The notes beneath the pieces were generated by a model. The model had not been told where the DNA came from. It searched no databases and saw nothing but the letters and a program-made list of their open reading frames with translations. The position numbers were made by a program, and so were the translations under genes. DNA of 64,000 bases, from the NCBI GenBank assembly GCA_963704835.1, contig CAVPHW010000020.1:434001-498000 (forward strand), written 5' to 3'. Below are positions 38,182 through 47,842 of this stretch, one piece after another; the first letter of the stretch is position 1, and the number at the start of each line of letters is the position of its first letter. The stretch is from GCA-2746605 sp963704835. GTDB taxonomy: Bacteria; Bacteroidota; Ignavibacteria; Ignavibacteriales; Melioribacteraceae.

Positions 38182-39027
38182 ATGAAAATTGGATTTTTAC
38201 ATTCTATTATAAGAAAAGATGAAAAACTACTAATTGAAGAATTTCAAAACCGAAATAACATCGAACTGATTATGATTGATGATAGATTATTAAAATTTGA
38301 TTTAAAGAATAATAAATTTGATGTTGACGTTGTTGTTGAAAGGTCTATCAATCATTCAAGAGCTTTGCATGCTCTAAGACTATTTGAAAGTGCAGGAGTA
38401 AAATGTGTGAATTCATTTCATGTTGCCTCAGTCTGTGGTGATAAACTTTTAACATCTGCTGCATTGCAGGATGCTGGAATTCCACAACCAGATATTAAAG
38501 TTGCGTTTACGGAAGAATCCGCTTTAGAAGCGATTGAAGAAATGGGATATCCGGTTGTGTTGAAACCAGCTGTTGGTTCTTGGGGTAGGCTTTTATCGAA
38601 GATCAATGATAAAGATGCTGCTGAATCTATTTTAGAACATAAAGCAATACTAGGTTCCTACCATCATTCAATTTTTTATATTCAAAAATATGTCGAAAAA
38701 AAAGGAAGAGATATTAGAAGTTTTGTTGTTGGGGATAAATGTATTGCTGCTATTTACAGAACCTCCCCACACTGGATTACAAATACAGCAAAAGGTGGTG
38801 TAGCTTCAAAGTGTGAAGTTACAAAAGAGATAGCTGATCTTTCTGTTAGATCTGCCAAAGCTGTTGGTGGTGGAATTGTTGCTCTAGATATATTCGAGAC
38901 AGAAGAAGGTTATTCAGTTAATGAGGTAAACTACACAATGGAATTTAAAAATAGTATTTCAACTACCGGGGTGAATATCCCTGAACATGTTGTTGATTAT
39001 GTTCTACAAGTAGCTCGAGGTAAATAA
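38182..39027 (+). CDS. lysX: Alpha-aminoadipate-LysW ligase LysX
   Basis: 281 residues, ATP-grasp fold of the RimK/LysX family. NSFHVASVCGDKLLTSAALQ, EMGYPVVLKPAVGSWGRLL, FYIQKYVEKKGRDIRSFVVG and SVNEVNYTMEFKNS are the nucleotide and metal-binding regions. It ligates alpha-aminoadipate to the gamma-carboxyl of Glu54 of LysW using ATP. ArgX, the related glutamate enzyme, cannot be excluded by motif alone, but the homocitrate synthase next to it indicates lysine. The stop is one base from lysY. Confidence 0.93.
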   Translation: MKIGFLHSIIRKDEKLLIEEFQNRNNIELIMIDDRLLKFDLKNNKFDVDVVVERSINHSRALHALRLFESAGVKCVNSFHVASVCGDKLLTSAALQDAGIPQPDIKVAFTEESALEAIEEMGYPVVLKPAVGSWGRLLSKINDKDAAESILEHKAILGSYHHSIFYIQKYVEKKGRDIRSFVVGDKCIAAIYRTSPHWITNTAKGGVASKCEVTKEIADLSVRSAKAVGGGIVALDIFETEEGYSVNEVNYTMEFKNSISTTGVNIPEHVVDYVLQVARGK

Positions 39028-39028
39028 T

Positions 39029-40075
39029 ATGATTAAGATTAAAGTCTCTGTGGCTGGTGGTTCAGGTTATGCCGGTGGCGAATTAATTAGATTGCTATTA
39101 TTTCACCCAAACGTTGAAATAAACCAAGTTACTTCAGAAAGTTACTATGGAAAGCAAATTTCAAAAGCACATCCCAATTTAAGAGGAATTACTAACTTAA
39201 AGTTTTCTTGTTTATCTGAACTAGAAAAATGTGATGTTTTGTTTTTGTGCTTGCCGCATGCATCTTCAATGAAAAATATTGATAAATTTGTTGAAATAGC
39301 TGATAAAATTATTGACTTATCTAGTGATTTCAGACTAAAAGACAAAGATCAGTTTGAAAAATGGTATAAAGAACCCCATGCAAATCCAAACATGATGAGT
39401 AAATTTGTTTATGGAATTCCAGAGTTACATCGTGAGGAAATGAAAAATGCCAATTATATTTCAAGCGCAGGATGTAATGCTACAACAGCTATTTTAGCTC
39501 TCTATCCCCTATTCAAGAATAATTTAGTTCAGGAAGATAGAACAGTTATGGAAGTTAAAGTTGGATCAAGTGAGGGTGGAAAGCAATTTTCTGCATCAAC
39601 TCATCATCCAGAAAGAAGTGGATCTTTGCGTTCTTATAAACCAACTGCACATAGACATGTTGCAGAAATGATTCAAGAATTATCATTTGGCAAAAATATC
39701 GATATTCATTTTTCTGCTACTACAACGGATATGGTAAGAGGCATCTTAGCAACTTCTCATGTTTTCTTAAAAGATAAATTAGATGAAAAAGACATTTGGA
39801 AAATATATCGAGAAGTCTACGGAGAAGAACCTTTTGTTAGAATTGTAAAAGAGCGTGAAGGAAACTATAGATTTCCCGAACCTAAATTGCTAACTGGAAC
39901 AAATTATTGTGATATAGGTTTTGAGAAAGATCCTTTTTCAGATAGACTTGTTGTAATAAGTGCTATTGATAATTTAATGAAAGGTGCTGCTGGACAAGCT
40001 CTGCAGGCATTTAATATCATGCATGGAATTTTAGAAACAACGGGATTAGAATTCCCAGGTCTTCATCCTATTTAA
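39029..40075 (+). CDS. lysY: LysW-gamma-aminoadipyl-6-phosphate reductase LysY
   Basis: 348 residues, ArgC-like NADPH-dependent reductase. VAGGSGYAGGELIRLLLFHP binds NADP; the catalytic Cys is in SSAGCNATTAILALYPL; THHPERSGSLRSYKPTAHRH is also typical. It reduces the acyl phosphate made by LysZ to LysW-bound semialdehyde. ArgC orthologues look alike; the call rests on the operon. The 108-base gap downstream holds a large inverted repeat. Confidence 0.92.
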   Translation: MIKIKVSVAGGSGYAGGELIRLLLFHPNVEINQVTSESYYGKQISKAHPNLRGITNLKFSCLSELEKCDVLFLCLPHASSMKNIDKFVEIADKIIDLSSDFRLKDKDQFEKWYKEPHANPNMMSKFVYGIPELHREEMKNANYISSAGCNATTAILALYPLFKNNLVQEDRTVMEVKVGSSEGGKQFSASTHHPERSGSLRSYKPTAHRHVAEMIQELSFGKNIDIHFSATTTDMVRGILATSHVFLKDKLDEKDIWKIYREVYGEEPFVRIVKEREGNYRFPEPKLLTGTNYCDIGFEKDPFSDRLVVISAIDNLMKGAAGQALQAFNIMHGILETTGLEFPGLHPI

Positions 40076-40086
40076 ATAATTAGTTA

Positions 40087-40169
40087 TTCTTAATCTTTAT
40101 CATATTCTTACTCTGTCTTTATATTGTCTTAAAAAGGATTAAGACAAAGAGTAAGATTAAGATTAAGAA
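40087..40169 (+). repeat. Long imperfect inverted repeat between lysY and the amidohydrolase gene
   Basis: The left arm TTCTTAATCTTTATC...TTACTCTGTCTT is the complement of the right arm AAGACAAAGAGTAAGATTAAGATTAAGAA, with a small insertion in the left arm. An A-rich run follows. It may lower read-through within the lysine operon or be a mobile repeat. Confidence 0.65.
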
Positions 40170-40183
40170 ATTAAAAAAAATAT

Positions 40184-40822
40184 ATGTGTAGACTATTATT
40201 AATAAAATCAATAACTGAATTTAGCATAACTGAACACCTTAATATTTTTTCTGAGATTTGCAAAAGCAAGCAAAGAATTTCAAGGGCACGGATGGGGATG
40301 TAGCTATTTAGAGAATGATGAATGGAAACATTATAAAAATATCAATCCAATTTGGGAGGATAATTTTTCTAAGTTTGCAAAAACAAATCTACTGATTGCC
40401 CACGCTAGAAGCGCATTTGAGGATAAAGATATTTTTGTAGAAAACAATATGCCCTTTTATGATGATCAATTTATATTCATTTTTAATGGTGAATTACGCG
40501 GTGTAAGAATTAAAGCTGATGGTAGAATTGGCGCCGAGAAAATATTTAATTTTATAAAAAGATTTAATTCTGACAATATGCAAGCTAGCAATTCAAAAAG
40601 GAACAAAAATCATTAATGATAGAAGCGATTACATCAGAGCTATGAATATTATTATAACGGATAAAGAGAACGTTTATGTGTCGTCTTTATATAATGAAGA
40701 TGAAGATTATTTTCAAATGTCATATAAAAATAGTGACGATAAACTTATTAATTTGTTCTCAAAAATATCCTAATGAAAATGGATGGATAAAAATTGAAAA
40801 TAATAGTCTTATGGAGTTTTAG
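40184..40822 (+). CDS. EgtC/YafJ-like class II glutamine amidotransferase in the lysine operon; three apparent frameshifts
   Basis: About 211 residues after removing extra bases near 40255, 40587 and 40753 (639 minus 3 is divisible by three). It begins MCRLLLIKS, so Cys2 is the Ntn nucleophile. HGWGCSYLEN, LLIAHARSAF and FIFNGELRGVR match the glycine-rich, arginine and NGE motifs of the EgtC/YafJ/Dug3 type (GATase_4). Those enzymes hydrolyse gamma-glutamyl amides such as hercynylcysteine adducts or glutathione; none carries a synthase domain, and none is seen here. Its stop overlaps the lysZ start (TAGTG). I infer that it may release lysine from the gamma-glutamyl end of LysW; this is untested. 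Confidence 0.78.
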
Positions 40823-41617
40823 TGTTAATTATAAAAATTGGTGGTGGTAAAAATATAAACCTTAATGGGATCATTTCTGATTTGGTGAATCTTAAAGAAA
40901 AGTTTATAATTGTTCATGGAGCAAATGCTTTAAGAGATGAACTTGCTGTTTCTTTGAATAAGGAAAAGAAAATTATTACTTCTGCTTCAGGGTATTCCAG
41001 CGTATTTACTGATGAAGATTCTTTAGACATTATGATGATGGCTTATGCAGGCCTAAAAAATAAACGTATTGTTGAGATGTGTCAGCAAGCCGGAATAAAT
41101 GCTGTTGGACTTTCCGGTATTGATGGAAAAGTTATTCAAGGAAAGAGAAACAGTGGAATTAGAATTAAAGAAAATGGAAAATTAAAAATAGTTAGAGATT
41201 TTTCTGGCAAACCAAAAAGTATAAATACTCATTTAATTAATTTGCTGTTAGATAATGGCTACATCCCTATTTTATCAGTCCCAATTATTGATGAAAATAA
41301 TTTTGCAATAAATTCTGAGAATGACGATATAGTTGCAATTTTGAAAAATGATTTAAATGCTGATAAAATAATTCAGCTAATTGAAGCACCCGGATTTTTA
41401 GATAATCATAAAGATCCAAATTCACTTGTGAAAAATATTTCCAAAGCTGAATTAGAAAATACGTGAAGAACAAGTAGAAGGAAGAATGAAACGAAAAATA
41501 TCTAGCTTTCAGAAAATTATTTGAGAAGGGTAATGCAACAATACTATATTAGTGATGGAAGAACTGAAACTCCAATTACAGATGCACTTAAATGGAAAAG
41601 GAACAATTATAAAATGA
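40822..41617 (+). CDS. lysZ: LysW-gamma-aminoadipate kinase LysZ; four apparent frameshifts
   Basis: 263 residues after removing extra bases near 41461, 41504, 41545 and 41590 (796 minus 4 is divisible by three). An amino acid kinase of the ArgB type: IIKIGGGKNINLNG, IVHGANALRDELA, AVGLSGIDGKVIQGKR and ISDGRTETPITDAL near the end. It phosphorylates the delta-carboxyl of LysW-bound aminoadipate. The GTG start overlaps the amidohydrolase stop; its corrected TGA stop overlaps the lysJ ATG as ATGA, a tidy result that supports the correction. Confidence 0.9.
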
Positions 41618-42769
41618 GTCACTTCAAAGAATTAATCGATCAATACGAAGTTAATGTTTATCCAAAAAGAGATGTTGTAATTGTAAAAGGTAAAGATGCA
41701 AAACTATGGGATGAAAATGGCAAAGAATACATTGATTGTGCTGCCGGAATTGGCGTTGCTACAATTGGTCACTGTAATGAAAAAGTTGTGGAAGCAATTA
41801 CAGATCAAGCCAAGAACATTAATTACAAATCCGGCAATATTTTATAATGATAAACGAGCATTATTATTAGAAAAATTAGTTTCTATTTCTCCCAAAAGTT
41901 TAACACGTGCATTTTTAACTAACTCCGGCACTGAAGCTGTTGAAGCGGCTATAAAATTTGCAAGAGTTACAACTGGGAAAACTGATTTTATTTGTGCAAT
42001 GAGAGGTTTTCATGGAAGGACTATGGGAGCATTAAGTGGAACACACAAATCGGATTACAGAGATCCATTTGAACCGTTAGTCCCAGGATTTTCCTTTGTT
42101 CCTTTTAATAATCTTGAAAAATTAGAATCAGAAATTACCGATAAAACTGCTGGAATAATTTTGGAAGTAGTTCAAGGTGAAGGCGGTATAAATATTGGCT
42201 CAAAAGAATATTTTGATGGAGTTAGAAAGCTTTGTGATGAAAATAATATTATGATGATAATTGATGAAATTCAATCCGGATTTTGCAGAACCGGAAAAAT
42301 GTTTGCATGTGATCATTTTGATATTCAGCCTGATATTATGACAGTTGCAAAAGCAATTGGTGGAGGATTTCCTTTGGGAGCAACTCTTTGCTCAGATAAA
42401 ATTAAAATATCAACAGGTCAACATGGATCTACTTTTGGTGGCAATCCACTAGCAGCTGCAGCGTCACTTGCTGCTATTGATTTTATGATAGATAATGATT
42501 TACCCAAACTTGCTGAGGAAAAAGGAAATTATTTTGTTTCTAAAATTAATATAAATGATTTATCTAAAGTTCGTTCTATTAGAAATATGGGATTGATGAT
42601 TGGAATAGAACTAAAAGAAAAAGTGCAGCCATATATCGTTCAATTAATGGAAAAAGGAATTTTAGCTATGCCTGCTGGTAAAACCGTACTTAGGCTTCTA
42701 CCACCTGCTGTTATTAGTTTTGAAGAACTAGATAAAGTTGCTGATATAATAAATGAAATTTTAGCTTAG
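41614..42769 (+). CDS. lysJ: LysW-gamma-lysine aminotransferase LysJ; one apparent frameshift
   Basis: 384 residues after removing one base near 41836. Class III PLP aminotransferase: GKEYIDCAAGIGVATIGH, FLTNSGTEAVEAAIKFAR, IIDEIQSGFCRTGKMF and the PLP Lys in TVAKAIGGGFPLGA. It transfers the amino group of glutamate to the LysW-bound semialdehyde, giving LysW-lysine. ArgD-like paralogues are similar, but the ATGA coupling to lysZ supports LysJ. No lysK, lysN, homoaconitase or homoisocitrate dehydrogenase gene is in the window. Confidence 0.92.
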
Positions 42770-42836
42770 CTATTCTTATTATTGAGCGGAGTGAAGGGAA
42801 ATTCTGAATCAAATATAAATACTAAACTATTTGATT

Positions 42837-43508
42837 TTAAGATTTAAACAATACTTTAATAAATCCAATAATTGCTGGCATAGCTCTCATCTTACTATTA
42901 TCATTTCCGTAAATTGTTGGAATTTTTATAAATGATAATCTGTAATTCTTTTTACACAGTTTTACAATCATTTCGCTCTCAGCTTCAAATCCACTATAAT
43001 TTGGCAAAATGTCATTCAGTATTTTTGTTCTAAATGATCTAAAACCACATTGGCTGTCTTTAATATTATAACCGGTTTTTATGCTTAATAGTTTTGAAGT
43101 TAGAAAATTACTCATCTTCCTAGCAAATGGCATTTCAGTTTCTTTCCTAGATCGTTCCCCAATAATACAATCAAATTTATGAATGGAATTTACAAAATCC
43201 TTAATTGAATTAGGATCATGTTGAAGATCTGCATCAAGGGTAATTGTAATTTCAGAATTTAGTTCAATGCTTTTAAGTAATCCGGTTTTAAGGGCGGCTC
43301 CCTTTCCTAAATTTCTATCATGATTTATTAAAAATATTTTATCACTTTGAGGAATTTGATTTGAGGAATTGTCAGTAGAGCCATCATCAACAAATATAAT
43401 TAAATCTACAAATGGTAAGGTTTGTTGAACTAAACTTTTTAGAGTGGATTGTTCATTATAGAATGGAATAACTGCACAAATTTTATTTTTGCTTTCTAAA
43501 GTATTCAA
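42837..43508 (-). CDS. Glycosyltransferase family 2 (polyprenyl-phosphate sugar type)
   Basis: 223 residues. AVIPFYNEQSTLKSLVQQ, FVDDGSTDNSSNQI, and LDADLQHDPN are the GT2 signature motifs of the dolichol-phosphate mannosyltransferase-like subgroup; the DADLQHD motif binds metal and nucleotide. There is no C-terminal membrane domain. It probably charges a polyprenyl phosphate or extends a glycan. The TTG start overlaps the end of cdaA. Confidence 0.9.
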   Translation of the reverse strand: MNTLESKNKICAVIPFYNEQSTLKSLVQQTLPFVDLIIFVDDGSTDNSSNQIPQSDKIFLINHDRNLGKGAALKTGLLKSIELNSEITITLDADLQHDPNSIKDFVNSIHKFDCIIGERSRKETEMPFARKMSNFLTSKLLSIKTGYNIKDSQCGFRSFRTKILNDILPNYSGFEAESEMIVKLCKKNYRLSFIKIPTIYGNDNSKMRAMPAIIGFIKVLFKS

Positions 43509-44302
43509 AGATATGTGATATTCCTTTTTCTTTAGAACTAGTTATACTTTTGGAAAGATAATTTCTTAAACTTTCTTTTGACAGTCCGCTAATCAAATGA
43601 CCTTTTTCAGCAACTGAAATACTACCGGTCTCTTCAGAAACAATAATACTAATAACATCTGCATCCTCAGAAATTCCGATACCTGCTCTGTGTCTCATCC
43701 CTAAATCTCTTCCATCTATCGTCGTCTTTGTAGTTAATGGCAAAGTGCATCTTGCCGCTTCTATACTATTATGATTAATAATTACGGCTCCATCATGTAA
43801 GGGACTACGTGGGAAAAATATTGATCGTAACATATTCTTGCTTAATTTTGAATTTAATACTTCCCCACTTTCTATAACTGCTCTTAAACCTGTACTCTTA
43901 AGATACACCATTAATGCACCGTGTTGGTGCTGAGCAAGTTCAAATGCAGCTTCAGTTATTATATCAGCAACGGTTTTTTCGTCACTTTTAATAAAAACTG
44001 CAAATAACGGATTTTTACCAATAATGAGTAGTAACCTTCTAATTTCAGGTTGAAACAAAACAATGAAAGCAATTACCCAAATATCTAGTGATCAACTTTA
44101 ACAGCCAACCAAGTGCTCTTAGACTAGCAGCCTGGGCTATAAATGATAAGAATAAAATAATTACTAGTCCGATAAAAATTTGAGCGGCAATTGTACCTTT
44201 AATAACCGTATACAATTTGTATATAATAAGGGAAACTAAAATAATATCAATTAGATCAAGTAGATTAAATGGTAGAAAACCTATTTTAAATATTTCAATC
44301 AT
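43483..44302 (-). CDS. cdaA: Diadenylate cyclase CdaA; one apparent frameshift
   Basis: 272 residues after removing one base near 44086 (820 minus 1 is divisible by three). Three N-terminal membrane helices (LLDLIDIILVSLIIYKLYT) precede the DAC domain, with the DGA motif in SPLHDGAVIINH and RHR in LGMRHRAGIGI. It makes c-di-AMP, controlling potassium and wall homeostasis. It lies directly after folP, a common arrangement in Bacteroidota. The extra base sits in an ACT[A]GAT context. Confidence 0.93.
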
Positions 44303-45137
44303 ATACTTGAGTTATAGATTTATTTAAATTGATAATTATATTTTTTAGTTCAACAGCATTTTTTACATTATGAGTGCGAATAATATTAGCTCCGTTAATT
44401 GCAGCAATTGTTTCTGCAATTGTTGTAGAATTTTCTCTACAATCTAATTCTAAATTAAGAGAATTACCTAAAAATGATTTTTTCGAAACTCCAATTAAGA
44501 TTGGATAATTAAGATTTTTTAAACTTTTCAAGTTGTTTAAAAGTGAATAATTATCCTCTACTCTTTTACCAAATCCAATACCTGGATCAATAATAATTTT
44601 AGTTATCCCTTTACTTTTTATTTCTTTAATCCTATTTGCTAAATATTCTGTTACTTCTAATGTCACATTCATATAAAAAGGTGAATCTTGCATATTTTTT
44701 GGTATTCCTTGAATATGCATTATTACAAACGGTAAATTAGATTCAGCAACAATATCGAGCATTTTTGAGTCAAAAGTACCGCCACTAATATCGTTAATTA
44801 TTTCTGCACCTGCCGTAATTGCTTCTTTTACAACAACGGACTTTGTACTATCAATAGAAATAACACTTTCACTAAAACGTTTTTTTAATTCTACAATAAT
44901 GGGAATAACTCTTTTCAGTTCTTCATTATCACTAACTTTTTCTGAGCCTGGTCTTGTTGATTCACCACCAATATCAATAATATCTGCACCACATTCTATA
45001 AGATATTCTGCATGTTTTAATGCATTAACCAAGCTTAAATATTTACCGCCATCAGAAAAGGAGTCGGGTGTTGCATTCAGAATTCCCATTACCAAAGGAT
45101 GATTCGAAGCCTTCATTTTATCATAAACATCTAGCAT
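44295..45137 (-). CDS. folP: Dihydropteroate synthase
   Basis: 280 residues, TIM barrel. MGILNATPDSFSDGGKYL at the N-terminus, DIGGESTRPGSEKV, and SIDSTKSVVVKEA are diagnostic; RTHNVKNAVE binds the pterin near the C-terminus. It joins p-aminobenzoate to the dihydropterin in folate synthesis and is the sulfonamide target. Its ATG overlaps the nagA stop (TAATG) and its end overlaps cdaA. Confidence 0.96.
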   Translation of the reverse strand: MLDVYDKMKASNHPLVMGILNATPDSFSDGGKYLSLVNALKHAEYLIECGADIIDIGGESTRPGSEKVSDNEELKRVIPIIVELKKRFSESVISIDSTKSVVVKEAITAGAEIINDISGGTFDSKMLDIVAESNLPFVIMHIQGIPKNMQDSPFYMNVTLEVTEYLANRIKEIKSKGITKIIIDPGIGFGKRVEDNYSLLNNLKSLKNLNYPILIGVSKKSFLGNSLNLELDCRENSTTIAETIAAINGANIIRTHNVKNAVELKNIIINLNKSITQVYD

Positions 45138-46309
45138 TAAGCTAATTCTTCATTAGAATTATACTTAACCTCGCCATTCATAATTGTCATTTCTACATTG
45201 AGGTCTCTATCTAGAACAACAAAATCTGCTGGTTTTCCACTTGCAATAATACCTTTATCCAACTTAATAACTTTTGCCGGATTAACAGTTGCCATCCTTA
45301 CAGCTTCGGTTAACTTTGCTCCAGTTGTATCGTACATATTTTTAATGGCTTTGTTCAATGTAAGTGTGCTCCCTGCTATTGTTCCATCTTCCATAACTGC
45401 TTTATTTCCAGAAAGGGTGACACTTTGATCTGAGAATTGAGTTTTTTCACCCTCATGCATTCCCCCAACCCTGATGGAATCTGTAATTAAAATTATACCT
45501 TTTGCAGATTTTGTTTTCAGTAAAAACTCCATTGTGGCAGTATGTACGTGGTAAGTATCCGCAATCAGCTGAATTTTAAGTTCATCTCGCAACAAAGCCG
45601 CGACAGCAACGCCTGGGTTTCTATGGTGAAATGGTCTCATTGCATTAAACATATGGGTTACATGAGCTGCACCATGATCAATCGCTAAATCAACTTGCTC
45701 ATAGCTTGCGGTTGAATGACCAATAGAACATACAACCTCGTGGAAAGAAGCTTCGCGAATTACATCAAGAGCTCCATCTAACTCAGGTGAAATTGTCATC
45801 ATTTTAATCAATCCATTTGATGCTTCCCACATTTCTAAGAATGACGTAATTGAAGGCTTCCAAAGGTAATTTTCATTCATAGCACCTTTAAGTTCAGGAT
45901 TTAAATAGGGACCTTCCATATGAATCCCGATAATGTTTGAATCAGGATTGCTTATAATATAATTAGAAACTCTGCGTAAGTCATCTAAGAGAGCTTGTTT
46001 AGGTTTTGCATGTAAACTAGCAAGTAATGAAGTTGATCCTTTTTTAAGAAAGTAATCACTTATCTTTTTTATACTTTCTTCAGATTCATCAGAAAATCCA
46101 AATCCACCAGCTCCGCCGTGGACCAATAAATCAATAAAACCTGGGAAAATATATTTGTCTTTTACATCATAAACCTTAATATCACTTGGAAGATGAATTA
46201 TATCTTCTGGACCAACATGATAAATTTTACCCTTTTTTGTTGTTACTATTCCTTTTTTTACAACTCTAAATGGTGTAACAATATCAGCACCAATGAAAGC
46301 TAATTCCAT
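45137..46309 (-). CDS. nagA: N-acetylglucosamine-6-phosphate deacetylase
   Basis: 390 residues, amidohydrolase superfamily. FIDLLVHGGAGGFGFSD, HMEGPYLNPELKGA (metal Glu), IGHSTASYEQ, VTHMFNAMRPFHHRNPG and the catalytic Asp in ILITDSIRVGGM are all seen. It deacetylates GlcNAc-6-P to GlcN-6-P, the substrate of NagB, whose gene lies on the other strand at 49.4 kb. Its place amid folP and rpe suggests constitutive recycling rather than an inducible operon. Confidence 0.94.
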   Translation of the reverse strand: MELAFIGADIVTPFRVVKKGIVTTKKGKIYHVGPEDIIHLPSDIKVYDVKDKYIFPGFIDLLVHGGAGGFGFSDESEESIKKISDYFLKKGSTSLLASLHAKPKQALLDDLRRVSNYIISNPDSNIIGIHMEGPYLNPELKGAMNENYLWKPSITSFLEMWEASNGLIKMMTISPELDGALDVIREASFHEVVCSIGHSTASYEQVDLAIDHGAAHVTHMFNAMRPFHHRNPGVAVAALLRDELKIQLIADTYHVHTATMEFLLKTKSAKGIILITDSIRVGGMHEGEKTQFSDQSVTLSGNKAVMEDGTIAGSTLTLNKAIKNMYDTTGAKLTEAVRMATVNPAKVIKLDKGIIASGKPADFVVLDRDLNVEMTIMNGEVKYNSNEELA

Positions 46310-46311
46310 AA

Positions 46312-46971
46312 TTATTTCTCTTTTATTAAATTTTTAAGCTCCACAGTAGCAGCTGTAATATCCTCATTTTTAAATACTGATGTACCGGCAACAATGATAT
46401 CACAACCAGCATTTTTTATTTTTTTAATATTTGATTTGTTAACACCGCCGTCTATTTCAATCAAATAGTTAAATTTATTTTTAAGTTTAAGTTCTTTCAG
46501 TATTTTAACTTTTTTCAAAGTATATTCTAAAAATAATTGCCCACCAAATCCAGGATTAACAGACATAACTAAAACTAAATCAACAAACTCTAATATTGGC
46601 AATATTGATTCTACAGAAGTTGATGGATTAATCGAAATTCCGGCTTTTACTCCACAAGATTTTATATCATTTATCAATTTATCTAAATGATAATTACCTT
46701 CATAATGAACAGTTATATAGTTAGCACCAGCATCAGCAAATTTTGAAATCATATTCTCAGGGTTCTTAATCATAAGATGAACATCCAGTGGCAGCTTTGT
46801 CATTCGTTTAACATCGCTAACTACTTGAGGACCGAAAGTAATATTTGGAACAAACTGTCCATCCATTATATCACAATGAATAAAATCTGCATTACCTAAT
46901 TCTACAGCTCTAATTTGTTGTGCTAAATGTTGAAAATCAGCTGCAAGTATCGAAGGGGCTAAGTATGACAT
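46312..46971 (-). CDS. rpe: Ribulose-phosphate 3-epimerase
   Basis: 219 residues. LAPSILAADFQHL, FIHCDIMDGQFVPNITFG, LDVHLMIKNPE and VLVMSVNPGFGGQ with EIDGGVNKSNI are the family signature; metal ligands are the His and Asp residues in these motifs. It interconverts ribulose-5-P and xylulose-5-P in the pentose phosphate pathway. It lies between nagA and the PASTA gene with gaps of only a few bases. Confidence 0.97.
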   Translation of the reverse strand: MSYLAPSILAADFQHLAQQIRAVELGNADFIHCDIMDGQFVPNITFGPQVVSDVKRMTKLPLDVHLMIKNPENMISKFADAGANYITVHYEGNYHLDKLINDIKSCGVKAGISINPSTSVESILPILEFVDLVLVMSVNPGFGGQLFLEYTLKKVKILKELKLKNKFNYLIEIDGGVNKSNIKKIKNAGCDIIVAGTSVFKNEDITAATVELKNLIKEK

Positions 46972-46979
46972 GATTAATC

Positions 46980-47711
46980 TTAATTTTTTGTGATGAATAA
47001 ATCAACCGATTCACCAATATTTATAAGTGTATTTTTACTTGGGAATTGCGCAACTACAGTATTAGGTAATAAGTTTTTGGAACTTTCATAACTTAATTTA
47101 CCAATCTCTAATGAATTACTTTCCAATAAATTAAGGGCTTCTTTATAAGATAAACCCAACAAATCCGGGACACGAACCATTCCAATAGTTGGACCAATAC
47201 TAACTTGTAATTTTATCTTAGTACCCTTTTTAAGATTAGTTCCTGCACTTGGGAATTGGTCAACAATAACTTTAGCCTCTAATTCAGAAGTAACTTCCTC
47301 AATTTCTGATAAAACAAATCCCATCCTTTCAATAGTTGTTGTTGCATCTCTCAAAGATTTATTTAAGAAATCTGGCATTCTAGTTAAATAGTTACCATCA
47401 CTAATATGAATAAAGATTCTTCTATTTTCTTTAACTAAAGTTCCTGCTGCAGGTTTTTGAAAAATGACATGATCCTTTGCAATTTTTTCATCGGATCTGG
47501 GACCTTCAAAAACAGCATTTAATTTTGCTTCACTCAGTAATTCATCTGCTCTGTCTTTGTGCAATCCAATTACAGAGGGAACAACAACTTCTGGGCTATT
47601 TACATATTGTGGCATTATTATTACATCAAAAACAAATAGAATAAATGCAACAAGCGAGAAAATAATTCCAAGCCAAATCAGTATTTTTTTATTTATATCT
47701 TTCATTTCCAT
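46980..47711 (-). CDS. PASTA-domain membrane protein
   Basis: About 243 residues: a short cytoplasmic N-terminus, one membrane helix (ILIWLGIIFSLVAFILFVFDVI), then three PASTA repeats outside (VVVPSVIGLHKDRADELLSE, RMPDFLNKSLRDATTTIERM, VRVPDLLGLSYKEALNLLES). There is no kinase or transpeptidase domain. PASTA modules can bind peptidoglycan or muropeptides. A TTG at 47741 is open but ATG 47711 is more natural; 47705 is also possible. It is the first gene of the run to rpe and nagA. Confidence 0.88.
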   Translation of the reverse strand: MEMKDINKKILIWLGIIFSLVAFILFVFDVIIMPQYVNSPEVVVPSVIGLHKDRADELLSEAKLNAVFEGPRSDEKIAKDHVIFQKPAAGTLVKENRRIFIHISDGNYLTRMPDFLNKSLRDATTTIERMGFVLSEIEEVTSELEAKVIVDQFPSAGTNLKKGTKIKLQVSIGPTIGMVRVPDLLGLSYKEALNLLESNSLEIGKLSYESSKNLLPNTVVAQFPSKNTLINIGESVDLFITKN

Positions 47712-47842
47712 AAATATATTAAATGAGGTTTTGGATAACAACTTATAATTTTTTATTATCTTTAAAATAATGTAATTTTATGGTTTAATACTAATACTAA
47801 CTGTTCAAAGTAATGTTCTTCTTAAAATAAGTAGGAGTAAAT

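Noticed and set aside
36774..42769. LysW operon as an arginine (ArgX) pathway
   Set aside because: The homocitrate synthase gene between lysW and lysX points to alpha-aminoadipate and lysine.
42782..42810. MITE fragment downstream of lysJ (TTGAGCGGAGTGAAGGG)
   Set aside because: Resembles part of the TGTCAT-ended repeat but is too short to support as a copy.
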